Of a stretch of DNA of 64,000 nt, positions 35,219-43,089 are shown piece by piece. A program made the translations under genes and the position numbers. Origin of the DNA: Hungatella sp. (lineage in GTDB: Bacteria > Bacillota > Clostridia > Lachnospirales > Lachnospiraceae); the NCBI GenBank assembly GCA_009712635.1, contig WASS01000020.1:567208-631207 (forward strand), read 5' to 3'. Positions within the stretch are counted from its first letter, which is position 1. Every line of letters starts with the position of its first letter. The notes beneath the pieces are model-generated. The model ran no database searches. It was not told the origin of the DNA and was given only the letters and a program-made list of their open reading frames with translations.

Positions 35219-36715
35219 TTATGATAATCCGTAAATCTTACGGTACTTTTGTTTCAGGTAATCAATGAAGTATTCCGGGGAAAAGTCTTCTCCAGTTGCG
35301 GCCTTTAAGATCTCACGGCTGGTCTTCATCTTTCCGTACTGATGGATATGGCTTCGCAAATATTCTTTAATGACATCCATTTTCCCATCTCTTAAAAGCT
35401 GATCAAAATCCATTTCCTTCTTCATATGGAAATATAGCTGTGCTCCAAAAGCATTCCCTAATGCATAGGATGGGAAATAACCAAAAAGTCCCTGTGACCA
35501 GTGAATATCCTGCAAAATACCTTTTGAGACCTGCTTTGGACGGATTCCTAAATATTCTTCGTATTTATCAGCCCAGATTTCAGGAAGTTTCTTTAAGTCC
35601 ACATCTTCTTCCATGATCATCTTTTCCAGTTCATAACGGATCAAGATGTGGAGGCTGTAAGTCAGTTCATCTGCTTCTGTACGGATAAATCCGGGATCAA
35701 CCTTGTTAATGGCTTCCATATACTGATCGATGGACACAGAATTCAGCTTGTCCGGATAAAGCTCTTTTAATTTATCATAAAGAGGAATCCAGAAGTTGGG
35801 ATTACGGCCAATGATATTTTCATAAAATCTGGACTGTGATTCATGCATACCCATAGATGTTCCCTGTCCCACAGGCGTCTGAGTAATCTCATCGCTAATT
35901 CCCAGTTCATAAAGTCCATGACCGCCCTCATGGATCACGGAGAACATGGAGCTGTCCATCTTGTCGTGATAACTGGTAGTGATGCGGACATCATGATTGT
36001 GAAGATTAGTTGTGAATGGGTGGGCGCTCTCAGACAATACACCTTTCTTAAAGTCAAACCCGATATATTCAGCAAGGAAACGAGCCATCTCCTCCTGCTT
36101 TTCTACGGGATAGCCTCCGGTGAGAAAGGAATCGTCAATTTCTTTTCCATTCTCTTTAATTTCTTTTAAAAGTGGAATGATCTCTTCCTTTAGTCTGCCG
36201 AAGAATTCATCCAAAAGCTCTGTATCAAAGCCCTTCTCATATTCGGCAAGAAGGACATCGTAAAGCTTCTGTCCCTCTTTCTTCCGATAGGAGGCGACTT
36301 TTCTTTTATAATTAATCACCTTTTCTAATGTAGGCAGAAAAGAATCGTAATCATCATTCTTTTTTGCCTTAAACCACACTCTCGCTGCTTCTGCTATGAG
36401 CTGGGCATTCTCTCTGTATTCCGCTTTTGGGATGCAGATCAGTTCCTCTCTGGCTTCCTTTGCACCTTTTAAAACTGCCTGCTGTATCTCAGATAAATCA
36501 GATTCTTTTTCACACGCTGCTATCGCGTCTCCCATTTCATCACCAGTCATAAATCCGTAATACTCCTCAGAAAGAGTACCAATCACTCTGGCCGTATAAG
36601 ATCCTGATTCTTCCGGAGCCAGTGTCTCGTTATCCCACTCAAAAAGAACGAGAGCAGTCTGCAGAGCCATTGTCTTTTCTAATATGGAAGACAGGTTTTC
36701 ATAAGTTTTATTCAT
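35219..36715 (-). CDS. Metallocarboxypeptidase, M32 (Taq) family
   Basis: A 498-residue cytosolic zinc carboxypeptidase. The zinc motif HEGGH sits in SVIHEGGHGLYE, and GMHESQSRFYENIIGRN and IRTEADELTYSLHI are the expected downstream family motifs. AAGGAG precedes the ATG. It follows the exonuclease gene by 78 bp and may end an operon that begins at the macro domain gene. Confidence 0.94.
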   Translation of the reverse strand: MNKTYENLSSILEKTMALQTALVLFEWDNETLAPEESGSYTARVIGTLSEEYYGFMTGDEMGDAIAACEKESDLSEIQQAVLKGAKEAREELICIPKAEYRENAQLIAEAARVWFKAKKNDDYDSFLPTLEKVINYKRKVASYRKKEGQKLYDVLLAEYEKGFDTELLDEFFGRLKEEIIPLLKEIKENGKEIDDSFLTGGYPVEKQEEMARFLAEYIGFDFKKGVLSESAHPFTTNLHNHDVRITTSYHDKMDSSMFSVIHEGGHGLYELGISDEITQTPVGQGTSMGMHESQSRFYENIIGRNPNFWIPLYDKLKELYPDKLNSVSIDQYMEAINKVDPGFIRTEADELTYSLHILIRYELEKMIMEEDVDLKKLPEIWADKYEEYLGIRPKQVSKGILQDIHWSQGLFGYFPSYALGNAFGAQLYFHMKKEMDFDQLLRDGKMDVIKEYLRSHIHQYGKMKTSREILKAATGEDFSPEYFIDYLKQKYRKIYGLS

Positions 36716-36793
36716 TTTTATTTCTCCTTTACAAAAATCGGGACATTCTGTATGATTGTCTCCAAACCATTTTAAAAAAATACCGAAGAGAAT

Positions 36794-37870
36794 TTACTTT
36801 CCGTTGCCAAAGATGGAAGCTTCTTTTATATCCAGTCTTATCAGCCATTCCCGGATCTTCTCTTCCATATAAGAAGAAACGTTAAAATCTTCCAATTGAA
36901 GGTCAATTTCTATATCTGTTTTCATGGTGGCAAGAAGTTTGGACAATAAGGCAGCCTTTTCACCGCAAAGTTCCTCTTCACTGATCTTCGTCATGGCTTT
37001 AAAGGGAGATCTTGAAATACCCAAATCATTTTTCCAGAAATCCTGAAGATCCTTTAACCGCTTTTTGTCTGATTCCGCTTCGTGTATGGCCGCATAAATA
37101 TTCTCTACAGTTCCATATTCCTGAAGAAGTAAGGGTGCTGCACTGCTGACCCCTTTCACACCTGGAATATTATCAGAAGCGTCACCCTGTATTCCTTTTA
37201 AATCCGGAATCTGCTCTGGCATCACGCCTTCCTCACGCAGAACCGTATCCGAAGTATATTCGAATACTTTTTCCGGAAGATTAATCTCTTCTTTCCCAAA
37301 GCCGTAAAAAGAATAATATTTTTTATATAGCTCGTCCGCTTTCTCCTGGCGGGACTGAACCATCCACGCACGGACATTATGTTCATCACTTACCAGCTGA
37401 AGGTAGTCATGATCCTTGGTTAAAACAATCATGGGGATCTGTTCCCTGAATTTCATAACCAGACTTCCCGCATAATCATCTGCTTCATACTGATCGCTGT
37501 AAAGCACTTTAAATCCTGCTTCCTCTAAAATTCGTTCCATGAGTACAAACTGTTCTTTTAACGGATCCGGTGTTGACCCTCTTGTCCCTTTATACTGGGA
37601 ATACAGTTCTCTGCGAAAGGTATCTCTGGTTTTATCAAATACAAAGGCGATGTGGTCGGGCTGCTGTTTCTTCAAAAGGGATACTATCATCTTAAGCATA
37701 CCAAAGATAGCATTGGTATACGTTCCATCCTTTGCATGAAGAATCTTATCATAATGCTTCAGTTTTTCCTCTTCTGTCTTGGCAAACATGATTTCTCTGG
37801 GCAAAACTGCATAATAACAGGTTGACAGCATGGAAGAGCCATCTACAACCACAAATTTATTTTCTGACAT
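36794..37870 (-). CDS. Stand-alone 5'-3' exonuclease (PolI N-domain/FEN-like)
   Basis: A 358-residue protein like the 5' nuclease domain of DNA polymerase I, without the polymerase. Metal-binding acidic motifs are seen: VVVDGSSM, FVFDKTRDTFRRELYSQYKG, YEADDYAG and LTKDHDYLQLV, then the helix-hairpin-helix (GDASDNIPGVKGVS). It is longer than typical stand-alone domains (about 290), with insertions around residues 25-50 and 175-220. GGAG precedes the ATG. It probably removes RNA primers or flaps in replication or repair. Confidence 0.9.
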   Translation of the reverse strand: MSENKFVVVDGSSMLSTCYYAVLPREIMFAKTEEEKLKHYDKILHAKDGTYTNAIFGMLKMIVSLLKKQQPDHIAFVFDKTRDTFRRELYSQYKGTRGSTPDPLKEQFVLMERILEEAGFKVLYSDQYEADDYAGSLVMKFREQIPMIVLTKDHDYLQLVSDEHNVRAWMVQSRQEKADELYKKYYSFYGFGKEEINLPEKVFEYTSDTVLREEGVMPEQIPDLKGIQGDASDNIPGVKGVSSAAPLLLQEYGTVENIYAAIHEAESDKKRLKDLQDFWKNDLGISRSPFKAMTKISEEELCGEKAALLSKLLATMKTDIEIDLQLEDFNVSSYMEEKIREWLIRLDIKEASIFGNGK

Positions 37871-37904
37871 CTATAAACTCCATTCTTTTCCGTTCCAGAC
37901 GGAA

Positions 37905-38138
37905 TTAAGTAAAATAATTCTGCAATTCCGTTTCATTCTTTGCGCCCAGCCGTTTCATGATTTCCTTCCGCTCCTGAGCAGACAATCCCTTCCACAGCTT
38001 TTGAACGCGGGGGTCTGAAAATCCAACATAGGGCAGACCATTCCGATCGCATTCATAAGATGATAAATAGTGATTGAGCGCACTCCATTCCACATAAAAA
38101 GCAGTGATACTGCGGCTTAAAGAGCTGACTTTTGCCAT
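37905..38138 (-). CDS. Conserved-looking small protein, 77 residues
   Basis: GGGAGGAACGAAT lies before the ATG, and the gene sits with short gaps between the macro domain gene and the exonuclease gene, so it is probably real. The product (MAKVSSLSRSITAFYVEWSA at the start) is soluble and appears helical, ending KRLGAKNETELQNYFT. I do not recognise a domain. A role connected with its neighbours is possible. Confidence 0.7.
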   Translation of the reverse strand: MAKVSSLSRSITAFYVEWSALNHYLSSYECDRNGLPYVGFSDPRVQKLWKGLSAQERKEIMKRLGAKNETELQNYFT

Positions 38139-38187
38139 ATTCGTTCCTCCCGGATATTTTTGCTGACTTTATGCTGCAATGATATTT

Positions 38188-38685
38188 CTATGATTGTGAA
38201 TCATTTCTCCAAATTTGAACTTCACCCTGGTAATCCGAAAAGCAGCTGTTAATAATCTCTTCCACTTTATTCCAGTCTCCACCTGCATTCCCACAGCCGA
38301 TTCCATAAGGAAATGCCACTTTTTCCAGTTTACCTCTGACATCTACAAAATCCCGGATCTCAGTCACAGCCTGCAAAAGCGCTCTATAATCCGTATAAAT
38401 TCCATTCTTTCCATAATTATCCTGTCCGTAAAGATTGGCAATCAGAAACCACCGGCCATTTAATTCAACCGGCTGCGCTGAAACCCTGCCTAATAAACCG
38501 GAGGTGATTCCGCCGGCCTGCTCCTGCCACTGTTTTGTAATAATCCGATATGTCTTCTCTACCTCAGGAAACATCGTTTTAATCTGCCCGGCAATTCCCC
38601 GTCCAAATACTCCCTGGCAATTCACCTGATGGCAGATAATGTCCGCATCGGAATTAAAGATATCTCCGCTGAAATACTTTAGCAT
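38188..38685 (-). CDS. Macro domain protein (ADP-ribose binding/hydrolysing)
   Basis: A 165-residue single macro domain. Motifs are GDIFNSDADIICHQVNCQG (ligand loop 1), GRGIAGQI, and PYGIGCGNAGGDW (loop 2, residues about 127-139). Members bind or cleave ADP-ribose on proteins, nucleic acids or metabolites. It is followed after 49 bp by the 77-residue gene and then the exonuclease, suggesting an operon. Confidence 0.9.
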   Translation of the reverse strand: MLKYFSGDIFNSDADIICHQVNCQGVFGRGIAGQIKTMFPEVEKTYRIITKQWQEQAGGITSGLLGRVSAQPVELNGRWFLIANLYGQDNYGKNGIYTDYRALLQAVTEIRDFVDVRGKLEKVAFPYGIGCGNAGGDWNKVEEIINSCFSDYQGEVQIWRNDSQS

Positions 38686-38796
38686 AATTCATTCCTCCAA
38701 GCTTATCTAATCAGATATCCTAACTCATTATACCCTGATTTTCCAGTTATTCATAGTACATTCCTCAAGTTTTAACATATATTTTCCAAAAACCCG

Positions 38797-38825
38797 TTGA
38801 AGTATAGGGAAATAAGATTTATAAT
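38797..38825 (+). promoter_or_regulatory. Promoter of the CheW-CZB gene
   Basis: TTGAAG (38797-38802), 17-nt spacer, TATAAT (38820-38825), about 40 bp before the ATG at 38867. Confidence 0.75.
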
Positions 38826-38866
38826 AAACATTAACAGCAAATAAAAAAGGTAAGGTACGTAAGAGA

Positions 38867-39688
38867 ATGGAAAAAGAGATTAAATGCCCCTACATTATAT
38901 TTAAAATTGCAGGTTCTTTATACTGCATAAACAGCAAATACATATCCACAATTTTACAGTTGCCGGAATACAGCACCATTCCTGCCGCGCCAGCGAATGT
39001 CACCGGAATGTTTAAGTACCGGAACCAGGTTATAAATATGATGGATTTGCGCATTACGTTTGGTTTAAAGCCCATTGTAGAAGAATGCAAAGACTTTGAA
39101 CAGATGATTGATGCCAGAAAACAGGATCATATCTACTGGGTTAATGAACTTGAGAGATATATCAAGGAAGGCGGCTCCTTTACACTGGCTAAAGATTCCC
39201 ACCAGTGTGCATTTGGAAAATGGTACGATAATTTTACTACTGATAACCAGTCAATTATGAATCATTTAAAAAAAATAGAAGAGCCTCATGAGAAACTCCA
39301 TAAGGCAGCTGCTGAGGCAGAAGACTGCAAAAGGGACTGTGAAAACTGTCAGGAATCTGAATGTCTGCAAACGGTCTTAAAGCGGGTAAAAGGCGAATCC
39401 ATGCCAGTTATTTTAAAACTTCTGGATCAGACAAAGGATCTGTTCCGTTCCACCATTTATAAAGAGATGGTTTTGATACTCGATGGTGTCCAGTGGGGTA
39501 TGGTTGTAGACGAAATCGTGGCGGTTGAGGATCTGGATATTATCTCCGAGCGTCACGAAGACCCTATGGTAAATCATTGTTCCTATTTAGGCAGAGTTAT
39601 GGAAAGTGAAAAACGGGAAGGACTGATCTTCGAACTTAACCCTGAGACACTGATGGCGAAATTCAGAGATCTGGAATTAACTTTTTAA
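38867..39688 (+). CDS. CheW-like protein with inserted zinc-sensing CZB domain
   Basis: A 273-residue protein in which a CheW fold is split. The first part (1-70) and last part (about 200-270, MVLILDGVQWGMVVDEIVAV) are CheW-like. The insert (about 75-195) is a CZB domain with the expected zinc ligands His88 (HIYW), Cys114 (CAFGKWY), His141 and His145 (HEKLH). Just after the insert core comes a cysteine cluster Cys154-x3-Cys158-x2-Cys161-x4-Cys166 that CZB domains do not normally have. It likely couples metal or redox sensing to chemoreceptor arrays. Monocistronic. Confidence 0.88.
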   Translation: MEKEIKCPYIIFKIAGSLYCINSKYISTILQLPEYSTIPAAPANVTGMFKYRNQVINMMDLRITFGLKPIVEECKDFEQMIDARKQDHIYWVNELERYIKEGGSFTLAKDSHQCAFGKWYDNFTTDNQSIMNHLKKIEEPHEKLHKAAAEAEDCKRDCENCQESECLQTVLKRVKGESMPVILKLLDQTKDLFRSTIYKEMVLILDGVQWGMVVDEIVAVEDLDIISERHEDPMVNHCSYLGRVMESEKREGLIFELNPETLMAKFRDLELTF

Positions 39689-39702
39689 CAATAAAATAGA
39701 GA

Positions 39703-39744
39703 AGAGCCGGAAAAGTTTTGGCAGAAGCTTTTCCGGCTCTTTTT
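39703..39744. terminator. Bidirectional terminator between CheW-CZB and Nudix genes
   Basis: AGAGCCGGAAAAG pairs with CTTTTCCGGCTCT and is followed by T-rich sequence on the plus strand; the convergent Nudix gene ends 29 bp on. Confidence 0.85.
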
Positions 39745-39772
39745 ACAGTCAGGAAAACAGCTCTGACTTCTT

Positions 39773-40225
39773 TCAGAAATACTTTTTATTACCCCAAAGG
39801 TTGCTCTTCTTCAAATCCAGATATTCATTGTATGCTTTTTCCAAAATCTGTTTTTCGTTGGAAAATTTCAGAAGATGATACGCTTCATGGAACTTATAGT
39901 ATCCTGAATCAATAAAATATTCTTCCCGCTGTGGTTTACTGTAATAGCTGTCGGCCATCATGAGATACCAGTATACATCCTTTTCCACCATATCCTGAGG
40001 CGTATTGAAAGAATACTGACTCTTACCAATGTACTTGATAATGGACGCACTTACTCCGGTCTCTTCCTTAACTTCCCGAAGCGCCGTCTCTTTATACTCT
40101 TCACCCGCTTCTACTGTTCCCTTTGGCAAAACCCAACCTTCATACTTGTTTTTGTAATTCTTATATAAAACCAGAATTTTACCTCGAAAAATAACCACAC
40201 CGCCACAACTCGTTGCTTCTATCAT
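39773..40225 (-). CDS. Nudix hydrolase
   Basis: A 150-residue enzyme with an intact Nudix box GTVEAGEEYKETALREVKEE (about residues 35-54). Members hydrolyse nucleoside diphosphate derivatives; the substrate cannot be told here. The ATG at 40223-40225 has GGAGGAATTGCA upstream; the longer frame to 40285 lacks a ribosome site. Confidence 0.92.
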   Translation of the reverse strand: MIEATSCGGVVIFRGKILVLYKNYKNKYEGWVLPKGTVEAGEEYKETALREVKEETGVSASIIKYIGKSQYSFNTPQDMVEKDVYWYLMMADSYYSKPQREEYFIDSGYYKFHEAYHLLKFSNEKQILEKAYNEYLDLKKSNLWGNKKYF

Positions 40226-40342
40226 TGCAATTCCTCCAGAGTGAAACCGTGAATCCATACGGATCCCGATTTTGGTGTGTCTCACAGACTGGCTATAGTA
40301 TACCTCTTTTTATAATGATATGCAAGTGTGTAATCGCTGACC

Positions 40343-41767
40343 TTATCTGGAAAAATATAAATCAAAAAGCGATCTGGCGATGGGTGCGGCAGTTTTTCCC
40401 CCAGATCCTCCTTCTTCTACAATCACGCTGACGGCTATCTTTGGGTGTTCTGCAGGAGCATATCCCACAAACCAGGCATGAGTCTCTTTGTTTTTATCAA
40501 ATTCCGCTGACCCTGTCTTTCCTGCCACTGTATAGGCATCTGTCCGAAGCGCAGATCCGGTTCCTTCCGTGATCACAGCCTGCATCAGTTCTGTCATTTT
40601 GGCTGATTCTTCCGCAGTCATAATATTCCCATAAGCCTGGGGCACAAATTTTTTAATGATATCTCCTCCGGCATTCTCCACATGGTCGATCAGATAAGGT
40701 TTCATCAAAGTTCCCCCATTGGCAATGGCAGCAGTAATCATGGCATTATGAAGAGGAGTAATCTGGGTCTGACCCTGGCCAATGGCAGTCTGAAGTATCT
40801 GCCACGTGTCTGCCCCCTGTGCCATAATATAAGAACTTCTGTTGGAAGGAAACGGCAAAGAAAGATCTGTATTAAACAGCAGCTGCTCCGATGTGTTCTT
40901 TAACCCGTTTAAATCCATCATAAGGCCAAGATTTGAAAAGGCTCCGTTACAGGAGTTGGCAAATGCCTGGGTAAAATTCTGATGCCCATGAGCGGTCTCA
41001 TGATAGCATTTAATGGAGTAATCCCCATTTTCATAAATCCCGTCACAGTCAAAAACATAGTCTTTATAATTTTCAGGATTTTCCCGAATATATTCCAGAG
41101 CCGTAACAATCTTAAATGTGGAGCCTGGCGGATATAGTCCCTGGGTTGACCGGTTTAACAGCTGTCCTGATGTATTTTCTTCTGCAACCAGACTATTCCA
41201 GTCACTTAAAATCGTGTTGGGATTATAATCAGGCTTTGATACCATAGCAAGTATTTTACCCGTATCAGGTTCCATTACAACAACTGCCCCATTTCTTTTT
41301 CCAAGTGCTTCATACGCCTTTTTCTGAAGATCCACATCCAGGGTTGTCACCACGTTATCTCCCTGATTTTTCTTTGAAGACAATTCATTAATTACCTGTT
41401 CAATAATATTGACATGGCTGGTAAGCAGATAGAAATTAGACTGGGCCTCCAGCCCTGTCTTTCCGTTAACCGAATATCCCACTGCATGGGCAAACATGGA
41501 ATCGAATGGGTAAACCCTGGTCTCATGCCCTTCCCCGTCCACATCAGTCCGGGCAAGGACCTGACCGTTACTGCTCCTGATCTCTCCTCTTACTACCCGG
41601 TCTGCAAAGCTGTCCAGTCTTGCATTATAGGAATTATTAATTACACTGTCGCTCTTCACCTGAAGAAAGTATCCATAATAAACCACCAGACCTATAAATA
41701 GTAAAACAATTCCATAGGTTAGAATTAAGATCTGATGATTTGCTTTTGGATTCGCATTAGCTTTCAT
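40343..41767 (-). CDS. pbpA: Class B penicillin-binding protein (PbpA-like transpeptidase)
   Basis: About 474 residues. One N-terminal membrane helix (about 14-34) is followed by a dimerisation region and a transpeptidase domain with the SxxK motif in PPGSTFKIV, SxN-like NSCNG and KTG in VAGKTGSAE. It cross-links peptidoglycan. It overlaps the end of the FtsW-like gene by 11 bp, so the pair should act as a SEDS glycosyltransferase plus transpeptidase. The ATG at 41767 has GAGG 6 nt upstream; an earlier ATG at 41788 has none. Confidence 0.93.
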   Translation of the reverse strand: MKANANPKANHQILILTYGIVLLFIGLVVYYGYFLQVKSDSVINNSYNARLDSFADRVVRGEIRSSNGQVLARTDVDGEGHETRVYPFDSMFAHAVGYSVNGKTGLEAQSNFYLLTSHVNIIEQVINELSSKKNQGDNVVTTLDVDLQKKAYEALGKRNGAVVVMEPDTGKILAMVSKPDYNPNTILSDWNSLVAEENTSGQLLNRSTQGLYPPGSTFKIVTALEYIRENPENYKDYVFDCDGIYENGDYSIKCYHETAHGHQNFTQAFANSCNGAFSNLGLMMDLNGLKNTSEQLLFNTDLSLPFPSNRSSYIMAQGADTWQILQTAIGQGQTQITPLHNAMITAAIANGGTLMKPYLIDHVENAGGDIIKKFVPQAYGNIMTAEESAKMTELMQAVITEGTGSALRTDAYTVAGKTGSAEFDKNKETHAWFVGYAPAEHPKIAVSVIVEEGGSGGKTAAPIARSLFDLYFSR

Positions 41768-43082
41768 ATTGGTCCTCTTCCTCTTCATTGCGCTTTAGAA
41801 TATAAAGTCCCTGGATAATTCCGAAAATAATAAAGGTACTTAGCACCGAACTTCCCCCATAACTGACAAGAGGAAGGGTGACACCAGTTGAAGGGATGAA
41901 TTTGGTCACTCCTCCCACTGTTAAAAAGACCTGGATTGCATAGATCATACCCAGCCCAAAGGCGATAAGTTTATAAAATACCGCCTGCATATTCCCTGCA
42001 ACCATCATAAACTGTAGAAAGCAGCCAAGGCATATTAAGAGGACACAGAGGGCAAAAATTCCACCCATTTCCTCTGATATGGCGGAAAATATAAAATCTT
42101 TTTCCACAACCGGGATTTTTCTTGGCATTCCGCGGTAAAGCCCCATCCCAAACCAGCCGCCTGTTCCAATGGCAAACAGGGACTGACTGATCTGATATCC
42201 TTTTCCAGCAATATCAGCCCATGGATTCAACCACGCCGCAACCCTGGTCTTTACATGACTAAATAACTGGAATGCAAGTGTAGATGCTAAAATTCCTCCC
42301 ACCGTTCCTCCAAGTAAGTATCGCCATTTGCCTGTTGCTATAAAAAGCATAAACACATAGGTGATAAAGAATATCAGTGCACTGCCTAAGTCTTTGGATA
42401 GTACCAGTATCAGCACATGAAGCGCAGAAATACCACTGACTAAAAGAATTGACCGGTTGCTGACTGATCGGTAAAACATGGTAGCGATAAAAAAAACATA
42501 ACTGATCTTTACAAATTCAGACGGCTGGAAGGAAAATCCAGCTACCCCGATGGAAAGCTGGGCTCCATAACTTGTAGTACCGGCGACACACACGATTCCA
42601 AGAAGGATTACACCTCCTATGCCATAAACCCATGGGATCTTGCTAAGCTGCCATACCCTGTCAATGATAAATGGTATAATACAGGTTACTGCCGCCGCCA
42701 CAACTACAATGGTAAACTGCTTCACCGCTTTATCAAATGACAATCTGGTAAGCATAATAAAGCCTATGGATAAAAGCATACACATATTATTGACCAAAAG
42801 CTTTGATAAGTTTCTGTAAAACAGCCGGTATAAAAACAGGTAACCAAAAAAGAACAGGACCTGTGCTCCATAGAAAACAAGCATCCGTTCATCTTTTGTC
42901 TCCAGCCAGATGATTCCATACGCCAGAAGATGAATCAGAAACATCAAAATGTTCTGCCGCCTGCAAATGCTGTTTTTTCTCTTATCATCCTGAAAAGAAA
43001 AATATCTGAAATTTAAATATGTGTATAAAGCGATCAGCAGTATCATTAGATACCGGGATACATCTATTATCAGATTAATCAT
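41757..43082 (-). CDS. FtsW/RodA/SpoVE-family (SEDS) peptidoglycan glycosyltransferase
   Basis: A 441-residue membrane protein with about ten to twelve helices. Conserved SEDS segments include GFSFQPSEFVKISYVFF, SKDLGSALIFFITY, SQSLFAIGTGGWFGMGL and the terminal GVTLPLVSYGGSSVLS. It polymerises glycan strands from lipid II with its partner PBP encoded next. AGGTGATTT precedes the ATG, 7 nt after the U32 gene stop. Whether it serves division, elongation or sporulation is not decided. Confidence 0.93.
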   Translation of the reverse strand: MINLIIDVSRYLMILLIALYTYLNFRYFSFQDDKRKNSICRRQNILMFLIHLLAYGIIWLETKDERMLVFYGAQVLFFFGYLFLYRLFYRNLSKLLVNNMCMLLSIGFIMLTRLSFDKAVKQFTIVVVAAAVTCIIPFIIDRVWQLSKIPWVYGIGGVILLGIVCVAGTTSYGAQLSIGVAGFSFQPSEFVKISYVFFIATMFYRSVSNRSILLVSGISALHVLILVLSKDLGSALIFFITYVFMLFIATGKWRYLLGGTVGGILASTLAFQLFSHVKTRVAAWLNPWADIAGKGYQISQSLFAIGTGGWFGMGLYRGMPRKIPVVEKDFIFSAISEEMGGIFALCVLLICLGCFLQFMMVAGNMQAVFYKLIAFGLGMIYAIQVFLTVGGVTKFIPSTGVTLPLVSYGGSSVLSTFIIFGIIQGLYILKRNEEEEDQYES

Positions 43083-43089
43083 AAATCAC

